Origin: Icerya purchasi
Taxonomy: Eukaryota > Arthropoda > Insecta > Hemiptera > Monophlebidae
Assembly: GCA_039619475.1 (NCBI GenBank)
Contig: CM077115.1
Location: forward strand, 62,936,864-63,000,863
Direction: 5' to 3'
Length of the DNA stretch: 64,000 nucleotides
The notes under the pieces are model-generated. The model saw only the letters and a program-made list of their open reading frames with translations, did not search any database and was not told the DNA's origin. Both the position numbers and the translations under genes were made by a program. Below, one piece after another: positions 46,053 through 57,892 of the stretch. Positions within the stretch are counted from its first letter, which is position 1, and each line of letters opens with the position of its first letter.

Positions 46053-49000
46053 TTAGATACTATTATACATATTTACATGTTTTAGGTATGTTAGTACATT
46101 TTCACAATTTGATCTGTTGTTGTAAAGGAGTTCTGGTATAGGTTTTCCTACCATGTCGCAGGCTGCACGCTGTGTTTCCCACTTTTTGCAAGTGAAGCGG
46201 TGGTCTATCGAGAAAGTCTCTGCGCAGATTTCACAAATGGGCGCTGGCTCCTTGTCGAGGATGTACTTGTGGCTAAATAAGCAGTGCCCTATTCTTAGTC
46301 TCGAAATAACTTGTCTTTTTGCCCAATAGTTGGTTTCCCAGACGGCAATTTCGTTTTTGATGCGGCGTAGTTTGTTTTGGATTGGAGAGATTCGATTCCA
46401 CTCTTTTTGCCGAGCTGAGCGAGTCACCTTTCTGATATGTCTAGTTAAGGACGAGTCCACTTTTTCGCGTCGGTTTAAGTCTACTATGGTTTCTTGAAAG
46501 GTTGTGTGCCATGGTGGTAGTTCTCTTATGTCCTTTACGATGTCTGGTGTGCCAAAGTTGATGTTTTTAATTGTATTTAGGCATCGTATTCCCAATGGCT
46601 TCGGAGTTTTTGGGTATTTCTCATATAGTTGAATAAAGTTTGGCGAAATAGTTTTTTCGGAAGTAGGATTCGTTAAATTTGAAATCATTTTTGTATAGTA
46701 TTTCAGGGATGAGAAAATTCTTCTATGTTGCAATGGAAAGATGTTTGATTCTACGTGAAGGCTAGCAATTGGGCTGGTGTAAAATGCTCCTGTAATGAGT
46801 CTTAGAGCTGAATTTTGAACGGTGTCCAGTTTTTTCAGAACATTTTCTTTGGCACTACTGTAAATCACGGAGCCGTAGTCCAACTTGGAAAGAGTCAGCG
46901 CCGAGTAAAGGTTTTTTAGAGATTTTCTATCTGCACCCCATTTGGTATGAGAAACCATTTTTATCACACTAAGAGATTTATGACAGTTTGTTTTTAAGTC
47001 TTCTATGTGTTTTCCAAAAGATAATTTTCGATCTATTTCTAGTCCTAAAATTTTTGTTATCGAAACTTTGAATTAGTGTATTATTTAGGTGGACATTACA
47101 ATCTGGAGGTTTAATTCGTTTTTTACTGAATGTGATTGCTTTTGTTTTATTCATTGAGAAGGATAGTCCATTTGATGAAGCCCAATCAAGCAGTTTGTTC
47201 GTTGTAGATTGTAAAGTGCTATTTAGATTATCTAAGCTTGAGGAAGTCATATAAATGACTAAGTCGTCAGCAAACAGTTCGTATTTGACTGGAGGATCTA
47301 TGATTTTAGATATATCTGATATACCAATTATGAACAAAGTTGGGCTAATTATAGACCCCTGCGGTGTGCCATTTTCTTGTATTTTTGAGAGGGATAAGAC
47401 ATCTTGAATACGAACCTGGAAAGTTCTATTTGACAGAAAGTCTTTTATGTATTCAAGCATATTTCCGTTTATATTCCATTCCATGAGCGTTTTAATGATT
47501 TTATGCCTCCATATTCTATCGAAGGCCTTTTCAAGGTCAAAACTTATGAGCATGATGTATTGACTCGTTACAAAACCGTCACAAATATGCTGTTGTAACT
47601 TCGCTAGATGATCTATGGTGCTTCTTCGAGAGCGGAAACCATATTGCATTGGATCCAATAGTTTCTTTTGTTCGAGAGTCCATTTTAATCTGGTGTTTAT
47701 TATTTTCTCCATGACTTTACATAACGTGTTGGTAAGCGAGATTGGACGGTAGCTAGAAGGAGAAAGGGAATCTTTTCCTGGTTTTAATAACGGAATTATG
47801 TGAGCGTTTTTCCAACTGTCTGGTATATTTTTAGATTTCCAGATAAGGTTGAGGAACTTGCTAATTGTGTGAAGAGATGCAGAATTTAATTTTTTGACCA
47901 TATCTATATGGATGTCGTCTGGTCCAGCGGCTGAGGATTTCATATGTTTCAGGGCGTATAAAAGTTCGTCATATGTAAGAGGTCGGTTGAAGTCATGGTT
48001 AGGCTCATCTATGTAATTTAAATCTTGTTCAATTCGACGCTTTATGTCAATGAAAGCAGTTGTGTAATTTTCTGTAGAGGATATTTGGTAGAAGTGGTTA
48101 GCGATCTGGTTGGCGACATCTGTTTTATTCGAGAATATTTTAGAATTGTATTCAATCGATGTGATTGAGGTGAAATTTTTTTTGTTTGATAACATTTTTA
48201 CTTTATTCGATACTTCTTTTGTAGGGGTGTGCGAGTTGAAAGAAGAAGTAAATTTTATCCATGATCGTTTTTTTGCCTCCCGAATGGTGTGTCTGCATCT
48301 TGCTCTGGCAATTTTAAAATTTTTTAAATTTTCTTGACTAGGATGACGTTTGACTAAGGTTAACATACGGTTTTTTTGTTTTATTGCTGTTTTGCATTCA
48401 TTGTTCCACCAAACTGTTTGTTTTTTTGTTATGGTTGCACTGTTTTGAGGGATATATTGAGTAGCGGATTCTAGGATACCCTTCACGATATGGTTATTTG
48501 CCTCATTTATGTCGCTGAGATTTTTTGGAAGTTGTAAATTTAACAATTCGGTGTAGTTTTGCCAATCTGCGTCTTTGATTCTCCATGTCGGATATTTTTT
48601 GTATTGATCGTGTCTGACTAGTGTTTGAAGTGAAATTAAAATGGGAAAATGGTCGCTTCCAAATAAAGTAGGAAGGATAATCCAGTTGACCATTGGAGCT
48701 AATGAACTGCTACAAATGGATAAATCTATAGCTGAAACGGAGCCATTGTATGAATTGAAGTGGGTGTGCAATCCGTTGTTCAGTAAGCTGAGATTTTCGC
48801 GATCGATGAATTTTTCTATGTTTTTTCCTCTGCCATTGGAGGTGGTTGAGCCCCATAATGTATTATGAGAATTGAAATTACCACTCAAGATAAACGGAGT
48901 TGGTAATTGTTTGATAATGTGATTGAGGCAGTTCTCTGTAATTTCATCGGAATGATGTAAGTATATTGAGCAGAGAGTGAGCTTGAATGGATGTTTTATT

Positions 49001-49269
49001 GTGACGGCTATGGCCTGTAAGTTTGTGTGTAAAGTTTGAGGCTCGCAGCATAGTTTATTTTTGACTCCAATAAGAACTCCGCCTCTAGCGATTGTATCGG
49101 TTGAAATGTCTTTGCGAAATATTTCGAAGTTTTTTAGGTTATATTGTTCAGCTGGTTTCAACCTGGTCTCTTGTAGAAGTAAAATGTCTGGATTTTCTTG
49201 TGCGATCAAAATCTGTAATTCTGGATGTTTGGTTCGTATACTGTTGAGATTCCGGTTTAAAATGTTCAT
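46053..49269 (-). pseudogene. Jockey ORF2: endonuclease and reverse transcriptase (one frameshift)
   Basis: The endonuclease runs from NRNLNSIRTKHPELQILI through LLLQETRL (catalytic E) and GSDHFPI (catalytic D/H). The GDFN motif reads SGNFNSHNTLWG, so the catalytic D is N. The reverse transcriptase has SSAAGPDDIHIDMVKKL, SYRPISLTNTLCKVMEKII, SFDLEKAFDRIWR (motif A), NGTPQGSIISPTLF and YELFADDLVIY (catalytic FADD). The frame shifts by one base at about 47070; the other frame continues ITKILGLEIDRKLSFGKHIE into 46967-46053. The tail contains RLRIGHCLFSHKY and C-x2-C...H...C zinc ligands (PICEICAETFSIDHRFTCKK). No RNase H is seen. Confidence 0.85.
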
Positions 49270-49314
49270 AATATCGAGATATTATCTGCGGTTATTTTAA
49301 ATTGACTGAGGTTC

Positions 49315-50562
49315 CTATTTTTGAACCACTGCTGCTATTGCAGCCCGCTCCACTTCGTCTTCCAGCTTATTGATGATTTTTGTAAATTTTATTTTGGTGC
49401 CTCTGTGTAGTAAAAGTTCGCGCGTATCTTTCAGCATCTTGATCAACGTTGGAGTATCAGCGATTGAAAGATCATCTTTGACCTGAGTGACGTTTTGTGC
49501 GTTGGGTGCTTTGCACATGTCTACGAACATTGTAAAATTTTGAAAGCTGAGGGGATATACGTGTTGGTTTTTAACGATATGTTCTTCCAGAGGGGCAAAG
49601 ATTTCTTTTAACGTAGGTTATGGTTTTCCATTCTCGTTTTCTTCCTCCGATTGGGTATCCGTTTCTTTTGTACGAAGAGATGCTTTGGTTGGTTTTAGGT
49701 TCTTTTTAGCCGATTTAGCAGGTTTTTGACTCGAGTCTGTGTCAATATTGTTTGACTGACTGCATGAGGAAAATGAGAGAGGTCTCTTTACTGCTTCGGT
49801 TGATAGAGGAGGGAAGCTGTTGAGATCTACACTGTTGTTAGGGTAAGATGAGTTTTGTTGAGTATTCGTTACATCTATGTCGTCTTCCCAGTGTTCGGTT
49901 TCAAGTAATAATTTTTCTTCGTTTTCAGGACAATTTTCGGCTCTGTGGCCCTTGCTATGGCATTTAAAACATGAGAATTCATCACAGGTTAGGAAAATTC
50001 GATGATTTTGTTCGTTGTACTGAACTAAGAATGTTCCAGGAATTTTCTCCTTGTCAAAATCGGTGGTAGTGTAGAATTGGCGTCTCCAGCTTATTATATG
50101 GCCGAAAAATTGGTCATGCGGATTTAATCTGAGGTAAGATAATGGTGTTGTGATTTCAAGTTTTAGTTGGCTTTTTACGTAATCTTCCAAAATGTAGTTG
50201 GGGATGGACGGACTGACATGGGAGAGTACAATTTTCTTCATAGGGTCTGTTAGCCTGCGGCATTTTATAAAATTTTCTTCGATTTTAAAGCCTCCGTGGT
50301 TGGCGAAGAATTCATCTACGAGCTCTTTGGACTGTAAATGAATGACTAAACGGTTTTTGCCCACTTTAGATGCTGCAATGATATGTTTTGGATCTTTGAT
50401 AGCATTGGATTTAGTTAATGCGACTAAATAGTCCCTGATTTTAAAATCTAATATACAATTAAATACTAGACCTTGCTCTTCCGTTGGGTGTTGAAATTCG
50501 GTGACTGGTGAAATTTTGGTTTTAGTTTTTTGAACATAAGTGGTGGTCTTCTCTGAGTTCAT
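49315..50562 (-). pseudogene. Jockey ORF1 (gag-like, one internal stop)
   Basis: ATG at 50562 opens a frame with a single CCHC zinc knuckle, CFKCHSKGHRAENC (C-x2-C-x4-H-x4-C), at about residues 194-207, preceded by an RRM-like region (GKNRLVIHLQSKELVDEFFA). This is the RNA-binding ORF1 protein of Jockey-type LINEs. TAA at 49618-49620 interrupts the frame after GKP. The same frame continues with PTLKEIFAPLEEHIVKNQHV to a final stop at 49315. Total length would be about 415 codons. The ORF2 start follows after 45 bp. Confidence 0.8.
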
Positions 50563-50800
50563 GATTGTAGTATTTGCTGGGTTTTTTCGGTTTGTATATT
50601 GATCGGCGAGAATTCGCCGGTCAAAAAGTTATTTTAATGCACTTACGTATGTATGATTAATGCAGCATATGTTTAACGCAGAGATAAGATAAGAAAGGAA
50701 AAAAATAAAAAAAAACTAAGAAAAAAAATAAAACTAAAATTAGGAACACGTGATAAGCGATAATTTAACGCGAGAACGCACGACTGTTCACTTTCACCAC

Positions 50801-52396
50801 ACAAATCTAACAATGATAAGTATGCAGAAATTGAATGTGAAGGACCACGTCAAATAATTGATAAATAAAGCAATTATATAAAGAAATGTATTGTGTAATG
50901 TTTTACAATCAGGTCGATTGAAAGTAGAAAGATCTTTCGTTAGGGGGAGTATATTTTGTAAGAATTGTGCTTATGCCAATAGTACTGCTGCACAACAGCA
51001 AGCTGAATGGGACTGGTGAAGGTGTGTTAATGATGAGAAAAGATGGATTGTAATGATGATAGCTCAGCTCGATTGAACACTGGTGACCAGACTGGTTTTA
51101 GTGTTGTCAAAAGAGTAGTTGTTGGTATGCAACCTTTACATGTTGCGTGAAATAATGGTGACGGTTGCTGGAGCTAAAAATGTTGGGTACGCTGCTAGAT
51201 AAGCTTAGTGATCTGCCTGCTCAGATGAGCGGTGAGTGATCAATTTCCATTAGTGGCGCATAGTTTTAAAAGAGCTGCCAATGTGCAGCAATGTTGGTGT
51301 TGCTCGTCTACTGGAACTAGAGTGCTAGATGATTCTTGGCAAATGTTGCTTTTAAAATGTAAATTGTGCGCATTCTGATAACTAGGTTAAAAGTAGCTGG
51401 TGCAATAGTTGTTTCGTAGCATAGGTAGTTTTTTATTATGCCGACATAACTAATTGGAGGCAGTTGTAAGATATAGCGATGCGAGTTTATTTGTATCATG
51501 TTCTAAGCTAAAATTGGGAAATCGATAAGCAAAATCCATAAAAGTAGTAGCCACAAATGAAATTGATACTGCGCAACAAACTTAAAAAGTAAAATCGGTG
51601 TTTTTATAATAAAATTGTTCAAGTCTTCCCCTTTCTGTTATAAGTGATAGCTCATCTACAGATCGGTTAATGGCGAGCACTAATAAAGTTTCTTATATTC
51701 CTGGAAAAGGTACTTGGTCAATTCTCTTTTGATTATTAATTTGGTGATGTGGTTCTCTTTTTTTTTTTTATATATATACGACCGTGATGCCTATTGGCTT
51801 AGTCACGGTATTCGTAATATATAATCGACTTAACGTTAGGTATATTTTATATAGTAATGAGTTTCCTCAAAGCGAGATTACAATAATTTACGAATGCACA
51901 ACAGTTCGATACGTTTAATCCGTTAACATTATTTATAATAATTCGATTATCGATACAGTAACCATTTAAATTGTTCTCTTTAGGCAATGCATTTGGGGGT
52001 TTTCGAGTGCACGTATTATCGAGTTTATTTGTCAACCCCGTAAATAAATATACCCAGTTAAGGAATTTGCGATTAATGAAAATAATTGTGTATGCTTAAA
52101 ATAACTCGGATGGGAACAAAACGAATAATCGCTCTAGCGAGATCAACAAAGATTTTATATTTCACAGGCGTGTTCGATGAAAATCGAAATAATCTACTCA
52201 TCCTAGCAAGGCTGTTAAGCTTGCCCATAGTTTGACGAAAGGAAAAGAAAATATGGGAGAATGAATTTGTGGTTCTTATATGGCTGCTCCTTTGTGGACT
52301 CAGCCCTTGCTGACAAAGTTGATCAATATGTTAAATGAAGACCAAGTGATAATATTTTAAACATTAACACATAATTAGGTTATTCGTGTAATAAGT
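50801..52396. other. Unassigned intergenic DNA
   Basis: The part at 50900-51330 is less AT-rich but has no frame or motif I recognise. A TA-rich run lies at 51768-51780. Short open frames at 51317-51499 and 51847-52035 have no family match. Confidence 0.35.
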
Positions 52397-52655
52397 AGTG
52401 CGGTAGCCTAATGGTTAAGGTGTTTGATTTCCAAATCAGAAGTCACGGGTTCGAGACTTATCCCGTTCCGGATTTAAGTCGTTCTCAGATTTACCCAACC
52501 TGAAATAATTGAGTAGCAGAGAAATCTGGGGAATTCAAGGTGGCCGAGAGAAAGGAACTGACCCCTCTGTTCTCATTAGTGTTGTTGAGCTTAGTATATT
52601 GCGAACCCTAACTTCACAATTTGCAAGGCTGTCAAGGGTATGTGACTTCAAAAAA
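52397..52655 (+). mobile_element. tRNA-derived SINE, family 1, copy 2
   Basis: Starts GTAGTGCGGTAGCCTAATGG, with box A TAGCCTAATGGTTAAGGTG and box B CACGGGTTCGAGACTTATCC. Then come AGTAGCAGAGAAATCTGGGG and GGAACTGACCCCTCTGTTCTC, ending near CTGTCAAGGGTATGTGACTTC. It aligns over its whole length with the - strand copy at 21735-21990. The pol III boxes are well kept; the body has diverged. Confidence 0.75.
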
Positions 52656-52952
52656 TAACCGTATAATATAATTGAAATAATCTAGTATATGTAGAAAAAA
52701 ACTAGAACATGGAGTGACAAAATTAATAATTGTATATATGAAAATGATTAATGTACGGTTATCAATATAATTCGTTTGGAGGAATATGAATTAGAAGGGA
52801 CTATGAAGCAAAGTTGAAGACAATTTCATGATTTAGTTAAAATTAGTTATTTGAAGGGGGAATTTTTACCAATAATAAGGAAGGAGAAACGCAGTAAAAC
52901 AATAAAGAAATACTGGAGTGAAAGGAAGGGGAAGAAACTGCCATCATGAAGA
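52656..52952. other. Unassigned spacer
   Basis: Nothing recognised between the SINE and the coding-like remnant. Confidence 0.4.
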
Positions 52953-53326
52953 TATTTTACGTGGTTCATAGTTGGTCAATTCGAAGAAAAGAAAAATGAA
53001 GTGGTTAACATACCAAAACCAGACAAGCACATTTCTGTAACAGAGCATATGTAGTTGAGGTCAAGATTCAAATTAATACGAAATTAAAATGTAAATAGAA
53101 TAAAGCAAAAACAAGGTTGTAACAGACAATGAAATAAATGCGCCAAAGTTACTAAATCTTGATTGTGTAGCCATGTTCGATGACGGCAATAGCCTACCGA
53201 ATTCGGTTGTACAAGCGAACGTGCAAGAGCTGGCGACAGGGGAAGTATCAGTTTCCACTTTTTGTTTTGAAAAATGTGCTCTACCGTTTCTTTCCTCTAA
53301 TATTCCTATTCGTCCGCCAAATAATT
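52953..53326 (+). pseudogene. Coding-like remnant of unknown origin
   Basis: Two adjacent + strand frames look protein-like rather than random. One at 52953-53054 reads YFTWFIVGQFEEKKNEVVNI and PKPDKHISVTEHM before a TAG. The second, 53104-53326, reads VTDNEINAPKLLNLDCVAMF, DDGNSLPNSVVQANVQELAT and ends IRPPNN. They are in different frames, so at least one shift and one stop are present. I do not recognise the family; it could be a decayed transposon or host pseudogene. The - strand frame over the same DNA (starting METDTSPVASS) is its shadow. Confidence 0.35.
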
Positions 53327-55600
53327 AACATTGCGCACCGAATTTAAAACATACTTGTAGTACTATTCTCAAATCGCTTTATCCTTCTTTCAAGTAATTA
53401 ATATTTTGTAGTCGGCGTTTCCTTTGTGAACTGCTACAGTTGCTGTATTAGTTCTGAAAACTATGTGAATAATAGTATTAGTTTTATCGAAACGAACCGA
53501 TCTTCAAAGTGGGCGTCTCTATCATGAATTTTAGATGAATATTTCATGTTAGAAAGAAACTTATGTTTTGAAACATCTATTTTGTTTTAATTTCTGTTTA
53601 TTGAATATTTTAAAAATAAATAAAATCCAATAAACCATTAATTACAGTACTTAATAAATATTTGTTCTTGTTCACCCATATACGAGTAGTTAGTGTTTGT
53701 TACTTTTTGTTTTCTTCAGATTTATGTTATATCGTTTATGTAAAATTTATTTGGTGCAGCACACGATTGTTAAACTATATTCTTCATCATGTGTGTATAC
53801 TTGTATAATAATCATATTCTTTATTTCTCTAAAGTTTAGCTTTACTTACGTATTTTGTCCGTTTTTGATTTATTTATTATGTTAGTGCCAGTCACCAGTT
53901 TGTATTTTCACCCTTCAGATTTAATACAATTGTTTTTAGTTTATTTGAAATAATATTATTTTTATATTACAGTTCAGAAGGTTCTTTTCTTTTTCGAAGG
54001 ACGTGTTTAACATATTTTTATTTAGAAGTGCTGATTATTATAATCCAATTAACTTAAATTATATTAAATCATTTCTACAATATGTTCATATAGAACTCGA
54101 TTGAGATAATGAAACTAAACTCTAAAGGAGTGAAGGTAAATATCATTTTTCCAACGGAATCTAAAAAAACGCATAAGTAAAATGTGTTCCATATTTCATT
54201 AAAAGAATTCAATTTAGAATAAATGTTAAGAAAGAGTTTAGCGAAGTAAACCAGAGGGACAAACATAAAAGCGATTATTTGATATCTGAAACAAGTAAAA
54301 TAATTCTACTGTATAGGTAGTTTAAAGCAGAGTGTAGTAAAAGGTTAACAGATGTTTAAAAAAAAAGGAGATAAGCTTAGTGTGACTTTAAAAAAAAAAA
54401 ATTATTAATACAAAAATCTTTTTTTTTTCTTTTCTTTTTGAAATTTATATATTTCAAAATACATTACAAAATTCCTTTCCTTAACAGTTACAGGTATTAA
54501 TCTCCCTTTGATGTGTACTCGTCGATCAATTTAGCAAACTATTTGTATCCGAAATTCTGAAGCCGTGTAAATACCATGGTTGGATGCACGGCGAAAAATC
54601 TATCCGCTATTCTTCATGTTCTTGTGTTCTACATCGCGTGCAATTTACGAATTTTTCTTCACATATGTATGCATTTTCGGACTTGAGAATTTTAATTTGA
54701 AACAAAGCAGTGAAGTAACTTACTGCCACTGTGAATCGTTCCTTATATGTATTAGTCAATAATTGGAAATTTGAAGTCCATTAAGTTTATTCACTGATGT
54801 ATACAGTTCTATGTAAATGGAAGACCTAATTCTCTGCCTGTTTCCCCGTATATGGGCGACATTGGCCATTTTGGTATTTCACTAAAAATCGTCGAGCGCC
54901 TTCAGTGATAAACATACGCTTATAATCGAGGTAATCAATAAATTCTTAATATACAGCATTTCCGAAAAAAAGCTGAATAAACTTGAACGTGTTTTTTGAA
55001 AATATACGACACGATGTTAAGATAATGGGATTGAATTTATTCTGGTGGTTTCGTGTGTCCTCTATGGTAATAGAAATATCGTAAGGCTTCGTTTTCCTTA
55101 ATTATGGAACATAATATTTTCGAAACTACATAAAGTTGCCTTAAAATGTTTTAAAATAATAAGACGATTTAGTAGTGATAATAATGTATTAAAAATATAA
55201 TCTAACTTCGAAATAGTCCATACGTTTAGATGAAAAAATAAATAAATAAATAAATATGAGAAAAAAATTCTAGTACCACGGCAACATTTAAGAAAGATCT
55301 CCGCATATTTTGATTGACGTTTCTTCATTGTAGATCAATGACTAGGTGGCATTCTTTTTAAGCCTCTACCCACTAAAAAAACCAGCTAAAACAAAATTTT
55401 GAAAATTATAATATTGTAATCATTATAGTTAGACTGACAATGTAATTTGGACATGCAATACTTTTCGTCATGGTTTCGGTTGCATAATAGATAAATTTTG
55501 TATTATTGTATTAACCGCGAACGATAAAATCACGACGTTTCAGAGCGATTCATTGAATACTAGGTAAATCACGAATATACAAATATGTAATATGTGTATA
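53327..55600. other. AT-rich intergenic DNA, nothing recognised
   Basis: Contains an (AAAT)n run at about 55227-55258 and T-rich runs near 54420. Open frames are short and low-complexity. Confidence 0.4.
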
Positions 55601-55710
55601 TATGTATTTATAGAACTAAATAGAATGCGGCAGAACATACGATAACTGGTGTGAAAGCAAAACGGATAAGAGAAGTAGAGGTGTGTTGTGCATGCCTGTA
55701 TTACGCTTAC

Positions 55711-55801
55711 CTGATATGATGTGTGTATGCTTACTACCAGAGGCTGTATTGTTTTCCTCCGGCTTCGGTGTAACTGTTGGTTTATCGTCTAGTTTTGAAG
55801 C
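55711..55801 (-). CDS. Orphan internal exon of an unidentified host gene
   Basis: On the - strand, a tract of about 11 C residues then CTCACAG precedes the exon, and GTAAGCG follows it. The 91 nt encode ASKLDDKPTVTPKPEENNTA then SGSKHTHIIS plus one base, so it enters in phase 0 and leaves in phase 1. The peptide is hydrophilic and proline/threonine-rich, like a disordered linker. A second GTAAGC within the exon (about 55731) could act as an alternative donor. No neighbouring exon was found. The gene cannot be named. Confidence 0.45.
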
Positions 55802-56039
55802 CTGTGAGGGGGGGGGGCATTTTACACGATTATAAATAATTGATAAAATATGCGAACGCAGGGAAACACGATATAAACTTTTGATGTTCACGGATTAAGA
55901 TCGTTTGAGTATATTTATGATCAGTCATAGTAAAATTTTAGAAATAAAAGATTTTTCTCCATTAAACTAAAAAATTTGTATTGAAAGAAATCTGACTTAA
56001 AAGTAGCGCTAATTTCTTTTTTATTTTTCTTGTAATTTT

Positions 56040-56170
56040 TTGCCATGCAAACACTATGGACAGTAATCCGGCAGAATGAAATGTTTAAAAGTTGCAATAT
56101 ACGGCAGCAGGATCTGAACCAGGTTCTACCCGAACGAAATACTACCGCCTAACCAACTGCACTATGGTAA
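56040..56170 (-). mobile_element. tRNA-derived SINE-like sequence, family 2, copy 2
   Basis: On the - strand: TAGTGCAGTTGGTTAGGCGG (box A region), then GGGTAGAACCTGGTTCAGAT and CCTGCTGCCG (box B region). It matches 1098-1180 in boxes and spacing. The remaining body (to about 56040) aligns weakly. It may equally be two independent tRNA pseudogenes. Confidence 0.5.
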
Positions 56171-57892
56171 CTTCTAACAATTATCGTAATATCCTCATGT
56201 ATATTGTTCAAGCGGTTTTAAAAAAATTAAGCTGAAAATTATTTTTAAATGCACTTGTATATGTATACTTATTTATTTTGAAAAAATCGGGCCAGTCTTA
56301 CTTACGATGAGTCTTAAGTGCGGCAGTTATTAATTATATTTCGGCATAGAGAAAAATATTTCATTCACAGTATTTAGTCGTCATGTAGCTGAATGGTAAA
56401 ATGCTTTTTAAACAGATCCCGTAGTTGGAGCTAGCATATTTAACTCGGAAAAACACCTGCGAATAAAAATTAGAAAATTAATATATTCATCAATAATTAT
56501 ACCAGTGTAAATCGACTAAATACCAAAAATTTATTTATGAATATTTGTGAACAAACACAAATTTATTAAAATCACTTATTAAACGAATATTCGCAACATC
56601 AATGTATTTCAAAATATTAATTTTATGTACCAAAAATTAATGTGCCGCATTCAAACTTAAACGCATTAATTAAAATAATTGCCTTCATTTTATTACCACT
56701 AATATCAAAAAGTAATTTTGATTAGAATATACTTGATCGTCTTATTATTCATGTATCTATTAAATTCATTTAGAAATAATACTGTTTTTTTCTCAGCAAA
56801 AAAAAAAGAAATAATGTATTTGGGAAAAATAAACGGATGATTCACTAAACAATCTAACCGTATGTAAGCAGTCCTGAAAAGACAGAAAGAAAAAAAACTG
56901 AAAGAATAAGCAATAAATATAGAGTAACAAAGAATACATAAGAAAACAAATAAAATAATTACTAATTATATTAAACAAAAAGGTAATGTAATCGAACAAT
57001 AATAATACCCAAATATAAAACACAAAGTTTGTCTTTAATTTCAATAAAATCCATAATGTTGGCGACTAAAAATTTCGAACAAAAATAATTGAAATAACAA
57101 ATACAAAAATGAACCACTTTCGGAACAGAATCAATGATCTTCGTTACATTGAATTAGACTTTATAAAACTAAATATTCCGTTAGTACAAATCTTTTCTCT
57201 TCGTTCCTAAAAATACTCCAGTTCTGTCAATCAAAAATTGTAAAGATTCAACTGTGCCAAAGAGGGAAATAATAGCCAAACAGGAATAAATGATCATTTA
57301 AAATAATTTTCAGGAATAATACACCGAATAACGAAAGGCAATATCCGTTCGATTTTTTAGAATTCCTTATTATACATAGTGTTAATCGCTTTCCATTTCA
57401 TCTTCCATTTCCTTTCGTTTAATTTTACTTGCAGGAAGTTCTTAACGGAAGCTTGCCGTTTTTACTTTGTTTTCTTTTCTTTTTTTTTCTAAGAAGGTTC
57501 AAGCTGACTTGTGTTTCTTTCAATATGTCCACAATAATATCAATAAACTGCAAATGTCAGCGCCCGGGTCTTTTATTATTTTCACCATACACTGCTAGGA
57601 ATATTTAGTTGTTTTTCACTATTTACTTTTTTTTTGTCACTTGTACTATACTACTGATTTCTAACATAAACATTTATTCAATAGACATAAATCCAAGTAG
57701 TTTGTTTTTTAAACTGTCAATAAGGTAATACAACTGATGAAAACATCCAGATTTTCCACTTGATTAACGAATCACTCCGTACTTTCGTATGTAAGCACGG
57801 TTTGACAAAATTACAAATATTTATTATAATATGTACATTTTTAGTAATTCTGTTTACTTTCATTTTTGACTTTATGACAAATTATGTATTTT
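56171..57892. other. AT-rich intergenic DNA, nothing recognised
   Basis: Low-complexity throughout; the - strand frame at 56793-57044 is F/Y/L-rich AT noise. Confidence 0.4.

Larger units (their letters stand above)
45965..50790 (-). mobile_element. Nearly intact Jockey-like LINE, about 4.8 kb
   Basis: From 5' to 3' on -: leader, ORF1 (50562-49315), a 45-bp gap, ORF2 (49269-46053), a short 3' UTR with AATAAA and a 12-base A tail (T-run 45965-45976). The 5' edge is inferred from CAGTCGTGCGTTCTCGCG at about 50786. No convincing target duplication was found; AAATCT is shared by both flanks but is too short to trust. Only one stop (ORF1) and one frameshift (ORF2) disrupt about 4.5 kb of coding sequence, so it is the youngest-looking LINE here. 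Confidence 0.75.

Noticed and set aside
48110..49300. + strand frames inside the Jockey element
   Set aside because: Antisense shadows of ORF2.
45965..50810. AAATCT as target duplication of the Jockey element
   Set aside because: Six AT-rich bases next to a T-run are expected by chance; not used to set the boundary.
53073..53258. - strand frame METDTSPVASS with a hydrophobic end
   Set aside because: Overlaps a more protein-like + strand frame and lacks splice or start context; judged a shadow.
56380..56445. tRNA-like stretch (TAGCTGAATGGTAAAATGC)
   Set aside because: Box A is plausible but no acceptable box B or cloverleaf follows.
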